Source: Barnesiella intestinihominis YIT 11860
GTDB lineage: Bacteria > Bacteroidota > Bacteroidia > Bacteroidales > Barnesiellaceae
Assembly (NCBI RefSeq): GCF_000296465.1
Contig: NZ_JH815204.1
Coordinates: 1-64,000, forward strand
DNA: 64,000 bases
Direction: 5' to 3'
Shown: positions 15,911-25,035 of the stretch, piece by piece
Position numbering within the stretch: the stretch's first letter is position 1
Layout: each line of letters opens with the position of its first letter
Made by a program: the position numbers and the translations under genes
Notes under the pieces: generated by a model
Told to the model about the DNA's origin: nothing
What the model saw: only the letters and a program-made list of their open reading frames with translations
Databases searched by the model: none

Positions 15911-17023
15911 ATGAAAATCATAGTTATCAATCCCATTCTTTTTACTCATGAAAAAGGAGTTATACCACATGTAACTACTATAAAAGAGACGATGATCTAT
16001 GATTTGTGTTTGGCTTATCATCGAGCCGGGCATGCTGTCTCATTGATAGCGGCAGCCGATTATGCACCTGAGAGAAAGGAGACGTATGATTTTGAAGTCG
16101 TCTTTTTGAAGTCGATTGGACGAAAAATATTTCAACCGAGTGTACTTCCTTTTTTACCGGGAGTATGGAGGTATTTACAGCAAAGAAAAGGTGATGTCGA
16201 TATGGTTTTAGCAAGTGAGACTTTTTCTATACCGTCGTTGTTCGCTTCGCTCATTGTCCCTCGTAAAACTGTAATTTGGCAGGAATTAGGAGCTCACAAT
16301 CGCAAGATGAAAACTTGGCCTTCTCGCATTTGGTATAATATAATAGCTCGTTGTTTTATGCGTAAGGCTTGGATTATACCTCGGTCGTATGTCTCGCAGA
16401 GGTTCATTCGGCGATATATGCCTCGTGTCGGCGACCCCATAGGACATGGGGTAGTAGTGACATTGGAGAAAGAGATGTCGAATAAAAAGAGCCAGTTCTT
16501 GACTGTCGGACGTTTATTTTGGGAAAAGAATGTCATATCTGTTATTCGTAAGTTCGATGCTTTTCTTTCAAAATATCCTCGATACAGAGATTACATATTG
16601 TATATAGCCGGCGATGGCGTGTTGAGAGAAGAGTATGACCGACAAATAAAAGAAATGGGGCGAGAGCGGCAAATCGTCCTATTGGGGAAACTGCCTCATA
16701 AAGAATTGTTTCGGTATTATCGGGATTCGAAGGCTTCTTTGTTCGATTCTCTGCGAGAGTTGAATATGCTGGCGATTATGGAATCTGTGGCGATGACAAC
16801 GCCGGTAGTTACGAATCGTGTGCCGTTTGATAGTGAGATAGTAGAGAAGCGAAAGTTAGGAATCTCTAAAAATGACTGGAACGAGGACGATATAGCTCGA
16901 ATGATAGAGCGAAATGACGAGTATGTGGAAAATTGCAGGGAATATGCTTCTTTAATTACTGTCGATGCGGTCGCTCGACGAATTATAGATTCGTTTGAGA
17001 AGGCTTCGAAATATAATAGCTGA
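15911..17023 (+). CDS. Glycosyltransferase, GT4-like
   Basis: A 370-residue GT-B protein. The C-terminal half has FLTVGRLFWEKNVISVI, YIAGDGVLREEYDRQI and ESVAMTTPVVTNRVPF, the donor-binding half of GT1/GT4 enzymes, with the E-x7-E region partly changed. The N-terminal half is diverged. It is probably a cytoplasmic retaining glycosyltransferase that adds one sugar of the repeat unit. It is the first gene after the promoter at 15858-15888, and its stop overlaps the start of the acyltransferase gene by one base. Confidence 0.82.
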   Translation: MKIIVINPILFTHEKGVIPHVTTIKETMIYDLCLAYHRAGHAVSLIAAADYAPERKETYDFEVVFLKSIGRKIFQPSVLPFLPGVWRYLQQRKGDVDMVLASETFSIPSLFASLIVPRKTVIWQELGAHNRKMKTWPSRIWYNIIARCFMRKAWIIPRSYVSQRFIRRYMPRVGDPIGHGVVVTLEKEMSNKKSQFLTVGRLFWEKNVISVIRKFDAFLSKYPRYRDYILYIAGDGVLREEYDRQIKEMGRERQIVLLGKLPHKELFRYYRDSKASLFDSLRELNMLAIMESVAMTTPVVTNRVPFDSEIVEKRKLGISKNDWNEDDIARMIERNDEYVENCREYASLITVDAVARRIIDSFEKASKYNS

Positions 17024-17997
17024 TGGGAAAGATTCGGGATATAACGTTCGATATAGCAAAGGGAATAGGGATTGTATTGGTCGTTATTGGGCATTATATC
17101 CCAGATACCGCTCCTTCGTGGTATATCGGATTTGTAAGTTTTGTCTATCATTTCCACATGCCTCTTTTTTTCATGATCGCTGGTTTTTTTTATGAGCGTT
17201 CTATAAAAAAGATAGGTTATTGGCGGTTTGTACGCTCGAAGTTCGAGCGATTGATGTTTCCCTATTTTATTCTTTCTTGGGCGATTATAGGGATTAAAAT
17301 ACTGGTCGACGGGTTTATGCAAGTCGATCACCCGGTTTCGATAAGCGCTTTATATCGAGTGTTCTATTTGCCGGAAGCCGGGTATTTTTTATGGTTCGTT
17401 TATGTTTTGTTTTTAATATTTTGTATTGCCCCGGTTTTCAAGGCAGGGAATCGCTTGGTACTATTGTCTCTTCTTTCGCTGGGGCTCGCTTTTTGGGATA
17501 CGGCTCCCGAATATTTTTGTATTGAACAGTTTTGTTTGAATTCGATTTTCTTTGTATCAGGAATGTGGGTGGCCCGAAAATCATGGATAGAGCAAGCGAT
17601 ATACCGGTATTCTATTCTTTGGATTGTAATTACGATCGGCTTCTCGATCATATATGAATTTATTTCCGATAAATTTTGGATCGAAACTTTGGCCGTCCTC
17701 CTCGGTATCACCGGTAGTTTTATGATTCTGGGCATATCCAAGTCATTATCTCGTTTAACTGTCTCATTTGTAGAATGGTTGAAGTATATAGGAACTATGT
17801 CCATGACTATATATTTGTTTCATACTCTATTTATGGGTGTGGTAAAGTCAATTTTAACACATATATTGTCGGGCGGAAATATAATAGAATTTGTGTTCGT
17901 TACGTTATTTATAGTAGGAACGGGAATAGTCTGTCCCATTTTATTGTATAAATGGGTATGGATAAAAAATAAATTTACGTCCCGAATATTTAAATAA
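17023..17997 (+). CDS. Membrane acyltransferase, family 3
   Basis: A 324-residue protein with about ten membrane segments. The start, RDITFDIAKGIGIVLVVIGHYIPD, is the N-terminal helix of acyltransferase_3/OafA-like proteins with the conserved His-Tyr, and FHMPLFFMIAGFFYE is the second conserved segment. Such proteins transfer acetyl or other acyl groups to sugars in the membrane. In this locus it probably O-acetylates the polysaccharide. It overlaps the upstream glycosyltransferase by one base. Confidence 0.88.
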   Translation: MGKIRDITFDIAKGIGIVLVVIGHYIPDTAPSWYIGFVSFVYHFHMPLFFMIAGFFYERSIKKIGYWRFVRSKFERLMFPYFILSWAIIGIKILVDGFMQVDHPVSISALYRVFYLPEAGYFLWFVYVLFLIFCIAPVFKAGNRLVLLSLLSLGLAFWDTAPEYFCIEQFCLNSIFFVSGMWVARKSWIEQAIYRYSILWIVITIGFSIIYEFISDKFWIETLAVLLGITGSFMILGISKSLSRLTVSFVEWLKYIGTMSMTIYLFHTLFMGVVKSILTHILSGGNIIEFVFVTLFIVGTGIVCPILLYKWVWIKNKFTSRIFK

Positions 17998-18011
17998 CCT
18001 GAACACGACCC

Positions 18012-19220
18012 ATGAAGCGAATGCCGCGTATCCTTTTGGTAAATAAATTTTACTATCCGAGAGGAGGAGATTGTATTTGTATGATCAATCTCGAAGCCTT
18101 GTTACGTCGTCTCGGATATGAAGTGGCCGTGTATTCTATGGTTTATTCTCAGAATTTGCCCAGTGAAATGTCGGGCTATTTTGCATCGGAAATTTCATTT
18201 TCCGATGGACTTAAAAATAAAACAAGAGCGGCTTGCCGTATCTTTGGATTAGGAGATATAAAAAAATCGTTTAAGAAGATATTGAATGATTTTCGTCCTG
18301 ACATAGTCCATTTTCACAATATTCACTCTTATCTTTCTCCGGTTGTCGTAAAATTGGCGAAAGATTATGGCTGTCGTACTGTTTGGACGCTGCACGATTA
18401 TAAATTGTTATGTCCGTCGTATAACTGCCTTTGTCAAGGGAAAATTTGTGAAGCCTGCTTTACCGATCGTTTTCAAGTATTTCGTCGGAAATGTATGAAA
18501 GGAAGCCGGATAGCCAGCGCATTGGCTTATGGAGAAGCCTTATGGTGGAATCGGAAAAAACTGCAACGCTGGGTCGATACTTTTGTTTGCCCTAGTTCTT
18601 TTATGGCACAGAAGATGAGAGCCTGCGGTTATGATTACACGAAATTATCCGTAATTTGTAATTTTATAGAACAGGATAAATTGGATTTTTTTCATTCGAC
18701 AGAGATAAATGAAGGGGAAAAGTCGGGCTACTATTGCTATGTAGGTCGTTTGTCCGAGGAAAAAGGTGTACGCATGTTGCTCGAAGTGGCAGTGTCTTTG
18801 CCATTCCCTCTGTATATTGCGGGAGATGGGCCGTTGCTGAATGAGTTACAGGCAAAATATAGTTCGGGAAATGTCATTTTTTTAGGACACCTTTCGTCTA
18901 GGGAGATAGTACGATTGGTGAAACATGCGCAGACGATGGTAGTTCCTTCCATTTGGTATGAAAATAATCCATTAAGTGTGATAGAATCTTTGTGTATGGG
19001 AACGCCAGTTATCGGAGCCGAAGTCGGTGGGATACCGGAACTGATACGTGAGGGCGATGGTATGTTGTTCCGCATGGGAGATAAGGAAGAATTAGCCTCG
19101 GCTATTGTTTCTGTGATGTCTAAGGACAACGTGGATACACAAGGTATTGCACGACGAGCCCAAAAGCGATTCTCGGAGGAACGATATTGGGCGGAATTGA
19201 GGAATGTGTATGACTTGTGA
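18012..19220 (+). CDS. Glycosyltransferase, family 4
   Basis: A 402-residue GT4 protein. The N-terminus ILLVNKFYYPRGGDCICMINLE has the usual acceptor-side Gly-Gly loop; HFHNIHSYLSP and VWTLHDYKLLCPSY are conserved in this branch; the donor side shows YVGRLSEEKGVRMLL, YIAGDGPLLNEL and ENNPLSVIESLCMGTPVIG with the E-x7-E motif. Four cysteines near residues 135-165 are typical of this branch. It probably adds a sugar to the lipid-linked unit. ATG codons at 18012 and 18021 are both possible starts. Confidence 0.9.
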   Translation: MKRMPRILLVNKFYYPRGGDCICMINLEALLRRLGYEVAVYSMVYSQNLPSEMSGYFASEISFSDGLKNKTRAACRIFGLGDIKKSFKKILNDFRPDIVHFHNIHSYLSPVVVKLAKDYGCRTVWTLHDYKLLCPSYNCLCQGKICEACFTDRFQVFRRKCMKGSRIASALAYGEALWWNRKKLQRWVDTFVCPSSFMAQKMRACGYDYTKLSVICNFIEQDKLDFFHSTEINEGEKSGYYCYVGRLSEEKGVRMLLEVAVSLPFPLYIAGDGPLLNELQAKYSSGNVIFLGHLSSREIVRLVKHAQTMVVPSIWYENNPLSVIESLCMGTPVIGAEVGGIPELIREGDGMLFRMGDKEELASAIVSVMSKDNVDTQGIARRAQKRFSEERYWAELRNVYDL

Positions 19221-19246
19221 AAACAAGATGTTCGATATATAAAATT

Positions 19247-19278
19247 TTTGATAGACCGGTGAAAAAGGTTTATCTTTG
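19247..19278 (+). promoter_or_regulatory. Promoter of the radical SAM gene
   Basis: TTTG at 19247-19250, 20 bases, and TATCTTTG at 19271-19278 match the consensus. It starts a third transcription unit inside the polysaccharide locus, 11-12 bases before the ATG. Confidence 0.75.
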
Positions 19279-19295
19279 CACGATATTTGTAAGAA

Positions 19296-20360
19296 ATGAA
19301 AGTTTTTGCGCCTACCGATATAAGCATTATTACCACTTATCGCTGTCCCATGCAGTGTAAGATGTGTAATATCTGGAAAAATCCGACAGATCCGCGGCTG
19401 GAAATTCAACCGGAAGAATTGGAGATTTTGCCGCATGTGAAATTTATCAATATAACAGGGGGAGAACCTTTTATTCGTGAAGATTTAGATAAGATTGTGG
19501 AGGTCGCTTTTCGAAAAGCCCCCAGAGTTGTTATTTCCACGTCGGGGTGGTTCGAGGAGCGAGTATTGGAGTTGGCGAGAAAATTCCCCAAAATAGGAAT
19601 ACGTATCAGTATCGAGGGCTTATCTCAAAAGAATGATGAATTACGGGGAAGAGCCGGAGGTTTTGATAAAGGGTTGAGGACTCTCTTGTCACTTAGGGAA
19701 ATGGGGGTGAAGGATATTGGGTTCGGTATAACGGTGTCGAATAATAATTCCGAAGATATGCTTTCCCTATATCGTCTTTCCAAAGCCTTGAATATGGAGT
19801 TCGCTACCGCTGCGTTTCATAATTCGTATTATTTTCACAAAGATGACAATGTGATTACCAATCGCGATACCGTTTGTGGTAACTTTGCCGAGCTGATCAA
19901 TATGCAAATGAGGGAAAAACACCCCAAATCATGGGCACGGGCATTTTTTAATATGGGATTGATAAACTATATCGAAGGAAATCGCCGTATGTTGCCGTGT
20001 GAAGCAGGTTTGATGAATTGTTTCATAGATCCTTATGGCGAAGTTTATCCTTGTAATGGGTTGGAAGCTAAGTATTGGAAAGAGAGTATGGGAAACATTC
20101 GACAGGCGAACTCTTTTTCGGATATTTGGAACAGCGAACAAGCCCAACATGTGCGTAGTTTAGTACGCAAATGTCCGAAGAATTGTTGGATGGTCGGCAC
20201 GGTCTCTCCGGTTATGAAGAAATTTGCTTATGCCCGTCACCCCATGGGGTGGATTATCAAAAATAAATTACGTTCTCTTTTAGGGAAACCTGTTTGTCTG
20301 GATAAGAAATGGTACGACGTGGGGCAAGATCCCATGCAGGGAAATTTAGGACGTGAGTAA
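19296..20360 (+). CDS. Radical SAM protein with C-terminal cysteines
   Basis: A 354-residue radical SAM enzyme. The cluster motif is CPMQCKMC (Cys17, Cys21, Cys24), followed by the glycine-rich NITGGEPFIREDL. Later cysteines in CEAGLMNCFIDPYGEVYPCNG and further in CPKNC form a SPASM-like auxiliary cluster region. Such enzymes modify peptides or sugars, or act on small molecules; the substrate here is unknown. It has its own promoter and lies between two glycosyltransferase genes, which suggests a role in making or decorating the polysaccharide. It is too short and unlike a sulfatase-maturing enzyme. Confidence 0.85.
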   Translation: MKVFAPTDISIITTYRCPMQCKMCNIWKNPTDPRLEIQPEELEILPHVKFINITGGEPFIREDLDKIVEVAFRKAPRVVISTSGWFEERVLELARKFPKIGIRISIEGLSQKNDELRGRAGGFDKGLRTLLSLREMGVKDIGFGITVSNNNSEDMLSLYRLSKALNMEFATAAFHNSYYFHKDDNVITNRDTVCGNFAELINMQMREKHPKSWARAFFNMGLINYIEGNRRMLPCEAGLMNCFIDPYGEVYPCNGLEAKYWKESMGNIRQANSFSDIWNSEQAQHVRSLVRKCPKNCWMVGTVSPVMKKFAYARHPMGWIIKNKLRSLLGKPVCLDKKWYDVGQDPMQGNLGRE

Positions 20361-20381
20361 ACGGGGAAGGGGAGTGTTGCG

Positions 20382-21479
20382 ATGAAGATAGTTGTAGTCG
20401 GTACTCGTGGTATCCCCGATATTCAGGGAGGTGTGGAAACACACTGTGAGGAATTATATCCCCGATTAGCTGCTATGGGACATGATGTGACGGTTGTTCG
20501 TCGTTCGTGTTACGTCACTCCCCAAAATAAGATTAAGGAGTATAAAGGCGTTCATTTAAAAGATATTTATGCTCCCCGCAGAAAAAGTATAGAAGCCATT
20601 GTTCACACTTTTTTAGCGATTATTTATGCTCGTTGGGTCGGTGCTGACGTTTTACATATCCATGCTATCGGCCCGGCTCTGTTAACCCCGTTGGCCCGGT
20701 TGTTGGGATTACGAGTGGTGATGACCCATCACGGTCCCGATTATGATAGGCAGAAGTGGAATAAGACAGCTAAGTCTGTGCTCAGATGGGGCGAACGAAT
20801 GGGGACGAATTATGCCAACGAAGTGATTGTAATTTCTACTGTGATAGATAATATTTTACGTGAAAAGTATGATCGCACGGACGCGCACTTGATTTATAAT
20901 GGCGTGAATAAGCCTGTGCCGGCAAAAGACGACAGTTATATTCGGTCGTTGGGGTTGACACCTCGACGATATGTTTTGGCCGTAGGACGTTTTGTGGAGG
21001 AGAAAGGATTCGATTTACTCATAAAAGCATTTGCTCGTATTTCCGGTTCGAACTGCAAATTGGTCATAGCTGGTGATGCCGACCATGAAGATCATTATTC
21101 TGTCTCTTTAAAACGGCTGGCAGAAGAACACCATGTCGTTCTCACAGGCTTCGTAAGGGGTGCTAAATTGAATGAACTCTTTTCCCATGCGCGTTTGTTT
21201 GTCCTTCCTTCTTTTCATGAAGGATTGCCCATTGTGCTGCTCGAAGCGTTGAGTTATCGGTTGCCGGTATTGGTCAGCGACATTCCGGCAAATAGGCTTG
21301 CCTGCCTTGATGCCTCCGATTTTTTCGTCACGGGGAACATCGGCTCGTTGGAAGAGAAATTATCTTGTAAATTAGAGGGAGAAATGGAAGAACGTCATTA
21401 TGATTTATCTCCTTATAATTGGGACTATATTGCGTCTCAGGTAGATTCTGTATATCGGTTAGCTAAGAAACCCCGATAA
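20382..21479 (+). CDS. Glycosyltransferase with DUF1972, GT4
   Basis: A 365-residue GT4 protein. The start MKIVVVGTRGIPDIQGGVET is the hallmark of the DUF1972 N-terminal domain found in rhamnosyl- and related transferases. The donor side has YVLAVGRFVEEKGFDLLI, LVIAGDADHED and SFHEGLPIVLLEALSYRLPVLV. It probably adds a sugar to the repeat unit; the donor cannot be read from the sequence. It follows the radical SAM gene by 21 bases and shares its promoter. Confidence 0.9.
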   Translation: MKIVVVGTRGIPDIQGGVETHCEELYPRLAAMGHDVTVVRRSCYVTPQNKIKEYKGVHLKDIYAPRRKSIEAIVHTFLAIIYARWVGADVLHIHAIGPALLTPLARLLGLRVVMTHHGPDYDRQKWNKTAKSVLRWGERMGTNYANEVIVISTVIDNILREKYDRTDAHLIYNGVNKPVPAKDDSYIRSLGLTPRRYVLAVGRFVEEKGFDLLIKAFARISGSNCKLVIAGDADHEDHYSVSLKRLAEEHHVVLTGFVRGAKLNELFSHARLFVLPSFHEGLPIVLLEALSYRLPVLVSDIPANRLACLDASDFFVTGNIGSLEEKLSCKLEGEMEERHYDLSPYNWDYIASQVDSVYRLAKKPR

Positions 21480-21591
21480 TAAAAAATATTCCTTCGATAA
21501 AAATTTCCGCTATTTTCGAACTATCTTTTGTCGGTTTTGTTTTTGGAGTATAACAATGGTGTTATTACATAACAATCAAAACAAAACTGAT

Positions 21592-22227
21592 ATGAAAAAA
21601 CTAATCCCAATTCTTTTTGTCGTAGCGGTATTAGCTGCATGCCAAAAAGAGCCCAGCCTTTCCAAGCTGGATGATGATTATGTGGTGTTTACCGATTATG
21701 ATAAATCGGCCGACTTCGGCAAATATCTCACCTATTATATGCCGGATAGTGTCTTACTCATTACGAATAATGAAAAAGCGACCTATTGGACAAATGAAGA
21801 TGCCGATTATATTCTCGAAACATTTGCCGATAATATGGCTGCTCGGGGATTCACATTGGTCGATTCGAAAGAAGATGCCGATTTAGGGTTACAGGTAAGC
21901 TATATTGAAGACGTACGTTATTTCGTCGATTATCCCAATGACTATTGGTGGTGGGGATATCCCGGATATTGGGGACCCGGATATTGGGGATCATATTGGA
22001 ACAGTTGGTATTATCCCTATCCCGTAGTATATAGTTATAGTGTGAATTCATTTTTGGCCGAGTTAGTTGACTTAACGAATAAAAACAGTAGCAATCGACG
22101 GCTAACGATTCTTTGGGATTCCTATATGGCCGGATTGAAGAGCGGCTCTCCTAGATTAAATAGAAATTTAATAATCCAAGCGATAGACCAGTCGTTTGTT
22201 CAGTCTCCTTACTTGACGAATAAATAA
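21592..22227 (+). CDS. DUF4136-like lipoprotein
   Basis: A 211-residue lipoprotein (ATG at 21592; the upstream in-frame ATG at 21556 would put a polar extension before the signal peptide). The signal peptide ends in VLAAC. The body resembles DUF4136: the segment DFGKYLTYYMPDS, an ADLGLQVSYIEDV strand, then an unusual aromatic and glycine-rich stretch (WWWGYPGYWGPGYWGSYW, residues about 124-141) and a final LTNKNSSNRRLTILWDSYMAG helix region. It should be anchored in the envelope; function unknown. Confidence 0.75.
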   Translation: MKKLIPILFVVAVLAACQKEPSLSKLDDDYVVFTDYDKSADFGKYLTYYMPDSVLLITNNEKATYWTNEDADYILETFADNMAARGFTLVDSKEDADLGLQVSYIEDVRYFVDYPNDYWWWGYPGYWGPGYWGSYWNSWYYPYPVVYSYSVNSFLAELVDLTNKNSSNRRLTILWDSYMAGLKSGSPRLNRNLIIQAIDQSFVQSPYLTNK

Positions 22228-22269
22228 CGGGCTACCCCATTTTATATATTAATAAAAAGAAAACGAATT

Positions 22270-22899
22270 ATGAAAACTATTAAACACATATCGTTATGGG
22301 TGGTAGTCGCTACTTGTATGGTAGCCGTGTCGACCCGGGGAAACGCACAAGCCGTTTCGAGTACTTATTTTAATGTCGATTGGCAGTTTAACGCTCCTGT
22401 TGGGAACAGTTATGCCGATAAAGCCAGTGGATGGGGTATGAATTTTGAAGGTGGTTATTATGTAATGCCTAAAATGGCTATTGGAGCTTTTATTTCTTAT
22501 CATACGAATAATAAATATATAGACAGGCAGACTTTGATGTTAAAGAGCAATTCGGCTCTTACGACCGACCAGCAACATTCGTTGTTTCAGCTACCCTTTG
22601 GTCTGTTGGCAAAATATCGCTTTACGACCGACGGAATTTTAGAACCTTATGCAACGGTGAAATTGGGCGCCAATTATAGTCGCATGTCTTCTTATTTGCA
22701 GGCTTGGGAGATTTATGATGACACATGGGGTTTTACCGTGTCTCCCGAAATCGGTGTAAGTATTTTCCCGAATCCGAGTGTCCGTTATGGTTTCCACGTA
22801 GCTTTGTATTATAATTATGCTACTAATAAGAGTAAAGTATTGACCTATGATATCGATGGTCGCAACAATATAGGGTTCCGTTTAGGGGTCTCTTTCTAA
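22270..22899 (+). CDS. Outer-membrane beta-barrel protein
   Basis: A 209-residue protein with a signal peptide (HISLWVVVATCMVAVSTRGNAQA) and a regular alternation of strands ending in NNIGFRLGVSF, the usual C-terminal barrel strand. It resembles the OmpW/PorT-like small barrels found throughout Bacteroidetes. It follows the DUF4136-like lipoprotein by 42 bases and precedes a strong terminator. The role may be structural or connected with polysaccharide display; there is no direct evidence. Confidence 0.75.
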   Translation: MKTIKHISLWVVVATCMVAVSTRGNAQAVSSTYFNVDWQFNAPVGNSYADKASGWGMNFEGGYYVMPKMAIGAFISYHTNNKYIDRQTLMLKSNSALTTDQQHSLFQLPFGLLAKYRFTTDGILEPYATVKLGANYSRMSSYLQAWEIYDDTWGFTVSPEIGVSIFPNPSVRYGFHVALYYNYATNKSKVLTYDIDGRNNIGFRLGVSF

Positions 22900-22917
22900 A
22901 AAGGTTAGTCTCGGTAT

Positions 22918-22964
22918 AAAGGGGGAATAAATGTATATTCATACACTTTATTCCCCCTTTTTTG
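22918..22964 (+). terminator. Intrinsic terminator
   Basis: AAAGGGGGAATAAA at 22918-22931 and TTTATTCCCCCTTT at 22947-22960 form a perfect 14-base hairpin followed by T. It ends the unit containing the barrel gene. Confidence 0.9.
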
Positions 22965-22983
22965 TTAAATAAAGAGAGGGGAG

Positions 22984-23014
22984 TTGTGCCGTAGTGCTTT
23001 ATATATTATTTTTG
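22984..23014 (+). promoter_or_regulatory. Promoter of the wzi-like gene
   Basis: TTG at 22984-22986, 20 bases, and TATTTTTG at 23007-23014 fit the consensus. The predicted start of transcription is about 23021, before the ATG at 23043. Confidence 0.6.
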
Positions 23015-23042
23015 TCTCGATTATCAATAATATTCATACATT

Positions 23043-24599
23043 ATGTATCATCGTTTGAGAGTAGGATTATTAGTCGTTTTCTGTTTATCTATCGGAAATT
23101 TATTCGGGCTTTTTGCCCAACATTCGACAGATTACTATTCTTTGTCGATGGTCGGAAATGCCGGAAACGGGATTTTTGCACCGTATTATTTGTCTGCCAA
23201 TAAGCATGGGTTGGTAACACACAGTAAAAGCGGATATTTGCGAGCCTCGGTTTTTAAAGGCTTGGAGATGAACAAACGGTTTTCCTATGAGTTCGGTATC
23301 GATTTGGTTGGATTGATGTCTTCTACATCTCCGGTATCCTATTATTCAGACGGAAACCTGAAAACGTATAATCCGGGCGTGTCGTCTTTCCTCATACAAC
23401 AAGCCTATATAGGCATGAAATACCGCATGATTTTTATATCGGCAGGTTGTCGGGAGCTTACCGATGAAGTAGTAAATTTCGAGTTGAGTTCCGGCGGGTT
23501 GGTCTGGTCGGGTAATGCACGGCCTATACCCCAAGTTAGAGCCGGATTTATCGATTTTGTAGATATTCCGTTTACGAAGGGCTGGGTACAGATTAAGGGT
23601 GAGCTCGCGTATGGAAAGTTTATGGACAACGATTTTTTAAGGGACCATTACAATTATTATAATCAGTATATTACGACCGATGCTTTATATCACCATAAAT
23701 CTATTTCGTTTCGTTCCAATCCCGACAAACCCTTTGTCGTAACGATCGGAGCCGAACTGGCAGCACAGTTCGGAGGCACAAAACGGTATTATAAAGAGGG
23801 CGTTTTGATAGATTCTCTCACGATGAAAAGTCCGACCCGCTTGAAAGATTTTTTTAAAATCTTGTTTCCGTCGTCTGGTGATGGTCAGTCCAATAAAGGT
23901 GATCAGGCCTACTACTATGGAAACCATGTGGGACAATGGAATTTATCGGCGGAATACAGGTTCAAAAACAATTCTTCTGTAAGAGGTTACTTCGAATGGT
24001 ATTACGACGATGCATCGGGAATGGGGAAGTTCAATGGTTGGGACGGTCTATGGGGGCTTGAATATAAGAGCGGTAAGAAAAACTGGCTGTCGAATGTCGT
24101 TTTAGAATATTTGGATATGACCAATCAAAGTGGGCCTCTGAATTGGTGTCCGAGTGATTATAATGATCCTAAATTGGATATAGAAGCCACAGGAGCCGAT
24201 GATTACTACAATAACTATTTCTATAACGGTTGGGCGCATTACGGCCTTTCCAATGGTACGGCAATGGCTAAATCCTTGTTGTACAATACAGATGGTTATA
24301 TGAGATACAAGCATAACAGAATACGAGGAGTCCATTTAGGAGCGTCGGGTTATATTGCTCCTGAATGGAAATATAAAATATTAGCGTCGTATCGAACCTC
24401 TTGGGGAACGACTTTTCTCCCGTTAGCCGATACCCAACACGATATGTCGGGGCTGATAGAATGTGTTTATTCTCCGATAAAACTTTCGGGGTGGTCGTTT
24501 TCCGTTTCTTTGGCCGGAGATTGGGGCGAGTTGTATGGAGATAAATGGGGTGTTGCTATCGGTATCAGGAAAAGTGGAATTTTAACAATTGGAAAATGA
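23043..24599 (+). CDS. Capsule assembly protein, Wzi family
   Basis: A 518-residue outer-membrane protein of the Wzi/CapsuleA family. It has a signal peptide and a large barrel of amphipathic strands; YYLSANKHGLVTHSKSGYLRA near the start and the LYGDKWGVAIGIRKSGIL end fit Bacteroidetes members, in which the protein helps hold or assemble surface polysaccharide. It has its own promoter but lies at the end of the polysaccharide locus. Its stop codon overlaps the start of the next lipoprotein gene (ATGA), so the two are co-translated. Confidence 0.85.
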   Translation: MYHRLRVGLLVVFCLSIGNLFGLFAQHSTDYYSLSMVGNAGNGIFAPYYLSANKHGLVTHSKSGYLRASVFKGLEMNKRFSYEFGIDLVGLMSSTSPVSYYSDGNLKTYNPGVSSFLIQQAYIGMKYRMIFISAGCRELTDEVVNFELSSGGLVWSGNARPIPQVRAGFIDFVDIPFTKGWVQIKGELAYGKFMDNDFLRDHYNYYNQYITTDALYHHKSISFRSNPDKPFVVTIGAELAAQFGGTKRYYKEGVLIDSLTMKSPTRLKDFFKILFPSSGDGQSNKGDQAYYYGNHVGQWNLSAEYRFKNNSSVRGYFEWYYDDASGMGKFNGWDGLWGLEYKSGKKNWLSNVVLEYLDMTNQSGPLNWCPSDYNDPKLDIEATGADDYYNNYFYNGWAHYGLSNGTAMAKSLLYNTDGYMRYKHNRIRGVHLGASGYIAPEWKYKILASYRTSWGTTFLPLADTQHDMSGLIECVYSPIKLSGWSFSVSLAGDWGELYGDKWGVAIGIRKSGILTIGK

Positions 24600-25033
24600 A
24601 GAACAAGATGATGATTCGCCGTATTTTAATAGGATTGTTTTTGGGGATTGTTGTCACCTCTTGTACCCATAATGATGGGTATATAGGTCCTCTTTTCGGG
24701 AAATGGCAATTGATTGAGATGTGGGAGAATGGTACAATGACCCCACATGATAGCCTTTACTATAATTTTCAGAGTAGTGTCATAAAGTTACAATTGGTTC
24801 ATCGGGGAGGAATAGAAAATACAACAGAAAATTATTTCGGGAGTTATGTTCGTGAAAATGACATACTGAAATTTAAAATAATGGAACCCTCTTGGTTTGA
24901 ATTTAAACCTGATTTATCTGTTTTCAAGTTGGAAATGGACAAAGAATATACTTTTTACATCGAGAAACTTACCTCTTCCAAAATGATTTTGACCCGGGGT
25001 GAAGATGAACGCTTTGTTTTCCGAAAGTTCTGA
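24596..25033 (+). CDS. Lipocalin-like lipoprotein
   Basis: A 145-residue lipoprotein with signal peptide and lipobox VVTSC. The mature part begins GPLFGKWQLIEMWENG, the G-x-W opening seen in the lipocalin-like proteins of Bacteroidales (DUF5004 or similar), and continues as a beta-rich domain ending in FVFRKF. It probably is a small envelope beta-barrel binding a lipid or hydrophobic ligand, but that is family-level inference. The ATG at 24596 overlaps the Wzi stop. Confidence 0.7.
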   Translation: MKNKMMIRRILIGLFLGIVVTSCTHNDGYIGPLFGKWQLIEMWENGTMTPHDSLYYNFQSSVIKLQLVHRGGIENTTENYFGSYVRENDILKFKIMEPSWFEFKPDLSVFKLEMDKEYTFYIEKLTSSKMILTRGEDERFVFRKF

Positions 25034-25035
25034 AT

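Noticed and set aside
19296-20360. Anaerobic sulfatase-maturing enzyme serving the sulfatase at 45207
   Set aside because: The protein is shorter than known maturases, lacks their characteristic C-terminal cysteine arrangement by eye and is 25 kb away in the polysaccharide locus.
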